DNA of 7,896 bases from an uncultured Bacillota bacterium (GTDB lineage: Bacteria; Bacillota; Clostridia; Peptostreptococcales; Anaerovoracaceae): NCBI GenBank assembly GCA_946408315.1, contig CAMJRV010000101.1, forward strand, positions 1 through 7,896. Reading direction: 5' to 3'. Every line of letters starts with the position of its first letter. Positions within the stretch are counted from its first letter, which is position 1. Below, one piece after another: positions 5,740 through 7,896 of this stretch. The position numbers were made by a program, and so were the translations under genes. A model generated the notes under the pieces. The model made no database searches, was not told where the DNA came from, and saw nothing but the letters and a program-made list of their open reading frames with translations.

Positions 5740-7248
5740 ATGAGGGAAGTTTGGAGAACAAGCAGCAAAATCATGGTAGTCGTCATGCTCTGCGCATCGG
5801 TTCTTTCCGCCGCTGTCGGCGGGCTGGTCCTGTATCAGAGCAGCAAGGTTGTGGAACAGAACGTTTACAGAAACCTGGAGCTGACGGCCGACAACTATGC
5901 GAGCATTTTCAGCGACTCTACGGAAAAGGTGGAGAGCACCTTGGAGGCGTACCTGTCCGCAATCAACGGGACGTTCGATTACAGCGCGCTCTACCGCGAT
6001 CCGGACGCCTATCTGAAAGACTATCAGGACCACGTTCTCGTGCCTCTGACGAAGCAGTTTGCCGTCGACAACCGGGAAGATTTTCTGGGAATCTATTTTG
6101 ACTTTAATCCGGCCATTCCCCGCCATCTTGAGGAAGACGACCAAACCTACGGCGTCTGGTATCTCGACAGAAATCTCACCGGAGAGATCCAGCGAAGCGA
6201 CATGGAGCTGAAAAAAAACTTTGATCCCCGAAACGAGGAAATGGGCTGGTACTACGACGCGGTGGAGGCGGGGACAGGCGTGTGGAGCAAGCCCTATGTA
6301 GACGTCTACACCGGTTACTACATGATTTCCCATACTGTGCCTGTCTATTACAAGGGCGAGCTGATCGGAGTCGCCGGCATCGACATGACCTTCGATTCGG
6401 TCCGGAACATCATCGAAAAATTCAAGGTATTCGATACGGGATACGCCTTTTTGATGAGCAGCGATTACGATGTCATCGTGACGGCCGGTAAAAAGGATAT
6501 CCGTCAAAACGCCAATCTTGCCGACCCGGACTCGGGCTACCTGCCACTCATCGATACGATCGAAAAGGGCGATTCCAAGAAAGTATTTATCGGAACGGCT
6601 ACAGATGGCAAGGTCCTGAGCTATGGCAGGATGAGCAACGGTTATATTTTTGTCATCGAGGTCAAGTCTCAGGAAATTTTTAAGGATCTGAATTACATTA
6701 GAACGCTGGTGGACACCACCATTCTCGCCGGTATCACGCTCTGTGCCGTCATCGCCTATTTTCTGGGAAGGTATCTCGCAAAACCGGTGGACGAAGCACA
6801 GCGAAGGATACATCGGTTGTCCTGCCAGGACCTCCAGAAAGACGACCGCCCGGTAAAGTTCGGCCGAAACAGCGAAGGACAGAAAATGCTGGCCGAGATT
6901 GAAATGATCCGCACGACGGCAGAACGCCTGTCCCTTTCCCTGAAAGCGGATTTGTATCAGGAGGAGCTTGCGCAGGAAAAGCTGGAATCGGCAGTAAACA
7001 AGCTGGAGATCGTTCTGTCGCGGATGTGGCAAAATTACGAGCCCGGTGCCGGGGAGAAAGTCCTGAACGATTTCCACTTTGAAGAGGGCAGGCATCTTTT
7101 CGGACAGATTTCCGACTTGCTTGAGGAGCTGGCGGCTCTTCGCGAAAAAATAAAAAAGCTGGGCGGCATTTACTACCTGGATGAAAACGCCGCGCCGTTC
7201 GGTAAAAATAATGGAAACACAATCGAAGGGAGTTTGAAAGATGAATAA
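5740..7248 (+). CDS. Membrane-anchored double-Cache sensor without output domain
   Basis: The product has 502 residues from ATG 5740, chosen over the in-frame TTG 5731 because AAAGG at 5726-5730 is correctly spaced only for the ATG. Domains: a membrane segment at about 10-32; an extracellular dCache region at about 33-315; a second membrane segment at about 322-347; a HAMP-like start (KPVDEAQRRIHRLSCQDL, 348-365); then charged helical, probably coiled-coil sequence to about 472. Cache features visible are GWYYDAV (W170, Y171), VWSKPYVDVYTGYYMIS (D188), PVYYKGELIGVAGIDMT and a second lobe with FDTGYAFLMSSDYDVIV. Such domains bind small extracellular ligands and normally drive chemoreceptors, kinases or GGDEF enzymes. 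Here no MCP signalling hairpin, HisKA, GGDEF, EAL or phosphatase motif is seen. The natural stop overlaps the next start, so this does not look like a truncation. The arginine two residues before WY in amino-acid-binding dCache domains is methionine here, so the ligand is open. Confidence 0.88.
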   Translation: MREVWRTSSKIMVVVMLCASVLSAAVGGLVLYQSSKVVEQNVYRNLELTADNYASIFSDSTEKVESTLEAYLSAINGTFDYSALYRDPDAYLKDYQDHVLVPLTKQFAVDNREDFLGIYFDFNPAIPRHLEEDDQTYGVWYLDRNLTGEIQRSDMELKKNFDPRNEEMGWYYDAVEAGTGVWSKPYVDVYTGYYMISHTVPVYYKGELIGVAGIDMTFDSVRNIIEKFKVFDTGYAFLMSSDYDVIVTAGKKDIRQNANLADPDSGYLPLIDTIEKGDSKKVFIGTATDGKVLSYGRMSNGYIFVIEVKSQEIFKDLNYIRTLVDTTILAGITLCAVIAYFLGRYLAKPVDEAQRRIHRLSCQDLQKDDRPVKFGRNSEGQKMLAEIEMIRTTAERLSLSLKADLYQEELAQEKLESAVNKLEIVLSRMWQNYEPGAGEKVLNDFHFEEGRHLFGQISDLLEELAALREKIKKLGGIYYLDENAAPFGKNNGNTIEGSLKDE

Positions 7249-7896
7249 GGGAAAGGTTACCATCGGCATGACGCAGTATGGGTGTGTCGAAGACAGAGGC
7301 AAAAATTTGGAGAAGGCAAAATCGCAGATTCGGGAGCTTGCCGCCAGGGGAGCGAAGATCATCTGCACCCAGGAGCTTTTCAACGGACTGTATTTCGCAC
7401 AGATCATCGACTACACCAAATATGACTGGGCGGAACCGGCGGACGGGCCGACCAATCAGGAAATGATGGCGCTGGCAAAGGAGCTGGACGTGGTCATCGT
7501 CAGCTGTTTCTATGAATACGCCATAGATGGCGTCTATTACAACAGCGCAGCCGTGATCGACGCCGACGGGACGATGCTCGGGGTCTACAGGAAGCATCAC
7601 ATCCCGGAAGGACCGCAATACATAGAAAAATATTATTTTACGCCGGGGGATTCTCCCTACACCGTATGGAAGACGAAATACGGAACCTTCGGCGTCCTGA
7701 TCTGCTGGGACGAATGGTTCCCGGAACCGACCCGCATTCTGGCCCTGAAAGGCGCCGACTTTATCTTTTATCCGTCGGCCATCGGCTCCGAACCCGACAA
7801 CCCCGATCTGGACACCTCCCAGACCTGGGTCGACGGAATCCGCGGCCACGGAATCCACAACAACTTCTACGTCTGCGCCTGCAACCGGGTGGGCAG
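7241..7896 (+). CDS. Carbon-nitrogen hydrolase, N-carbamoylputrescine amidase-like (5' part)
   Basis: This nitrilase-superfamily amidase is cut by the window end after 218 codons of an expected 290 or so. The likely role is cytosolic hydrolysis of N-carbamoylputrescine to putrescine, CO2 and ammonia, the last step of the agmatine route. The catalytic triad is complete: E45 in CTQELF, K118 in YRKHHIPEGP and C155 in LICWDEWFPE. Segments EKYYFTPGD, VWKTKYG and YPSAIGSEP are close to AguB as I remember it. The block after the cysteine reads CWDEWFPE, where AguB usually has CWDQWFPE, so a related carbamoyl or amide substrate cannot be excluded. The start ATG 7241 has AAGGGAG eight bases upstream and overlaps the preceding stop by 8 nt (ATGAATAA), which implies one mRNA and coupled translation with the Cache protein. 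Later genes of the operon are outside the window. Confidence 0.88.
   Translation, partial: MNKGKVTIGMTQYGCVEDRGKNLEKAKSQIRELAARGAKIICTQELFNGLYFAQIIDYTKYDWAEPADGPTNQEMMALAKELDVVIVSCFYEYAIDGVYYNSAAVIDADGTMLGVYRKHHIPEGPQYIEKYYFTPGDSPYTVWKTKYGTFGVLICWDEWFPEPTRILALKGADFIFYPSAIGSEPDNPDLDTSQTWVDGIRGHGIHNNFYVCACNRVG

Noticed and set aside
5698..7407. Long minus-strand open frame (569 codons) opposite the Cache gene
   Set aside because: It lies antisense to a gene with clear Cache and membrane features. Its translation shows no recognisable domain and has the V/H/R-rich look of an antisense shadow, and it would run into the divergent promoter region.
6749..7858. Minus-strand open frame (369 codons) opposite the Cache 3' end and the amidase
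   Set aside because: The plus strand here encodes the nitrilase catalytic triad in a continuous frame. The antisense product has no domain signature.

Overview
The window looks like chromosomal DNA from an anaerobic Firmicute of the class Clostridia. This rests on strong AGGAGG-type ribosome binding sites, sigma-A promoters of the TTGACA/TATACT type, U-tracted hairpin terminators, a CspA-type cold shock protein, and a transaldolase of the larger clostridial type. The exact genus cannot be read from the sequence. Both end genes are cut by the window edges. No rRNA, tRNA, CRISPR array or transposase is visible, and no gene-free gap exceeds about 260 bases.

Left part (1-2100): the 3' part of a plus-strand transaldolase gene converges on a minus-strand AAA_14/DUF4143 ATPase gene, with a hairpin between them. 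The ATPase gene is split by a single-base frameshift near 1757-1759. The two pieces rejoin into one normal 443-residue protein if a single C is restored in the coding strand. An inverted repeat upstream covers a possible -10 box.

Middle (2100-3020): two small minus-strand transcription units, each with its own promoter and terminator. One is a cold shock protein of 70 residues with a ~110-nt structured leader and a textbook promoter. The other is an unrecognised 47-residue protein with an extended -10 promoter and a strong ribosome binding site.

Right part (3020-7896): a two-component system on the minus strand. A histidine kinase with about seven membrane segments and a PAS domain is followed by an OmpR/PhoB-type response regulator. 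It is transcribed away from a plus-strand pair. The first gene of that pair encodes a membrane-anchored double-Cache sensor with a HAMP-like segment and coiled coil but no recognisable output domain. The second, overlapping it by 8 nt, encodes a nitrilase-superfamily amidase closest to N-carbamoylputrescine amidase (AguB). The 227-bp divergent region holds promoters for both directions and a 27-bp tandem duplication that copies a TATAAT box on the kinase side.

The most interesting reading is that the right part forms one sensing module: a Cache receptor without its own output, an amidase coupled to it in translation, and a divergent kinase/regulator pair. The link to polyamine (agmatine/putrescine) metabolism is inferred from the amidase alone.
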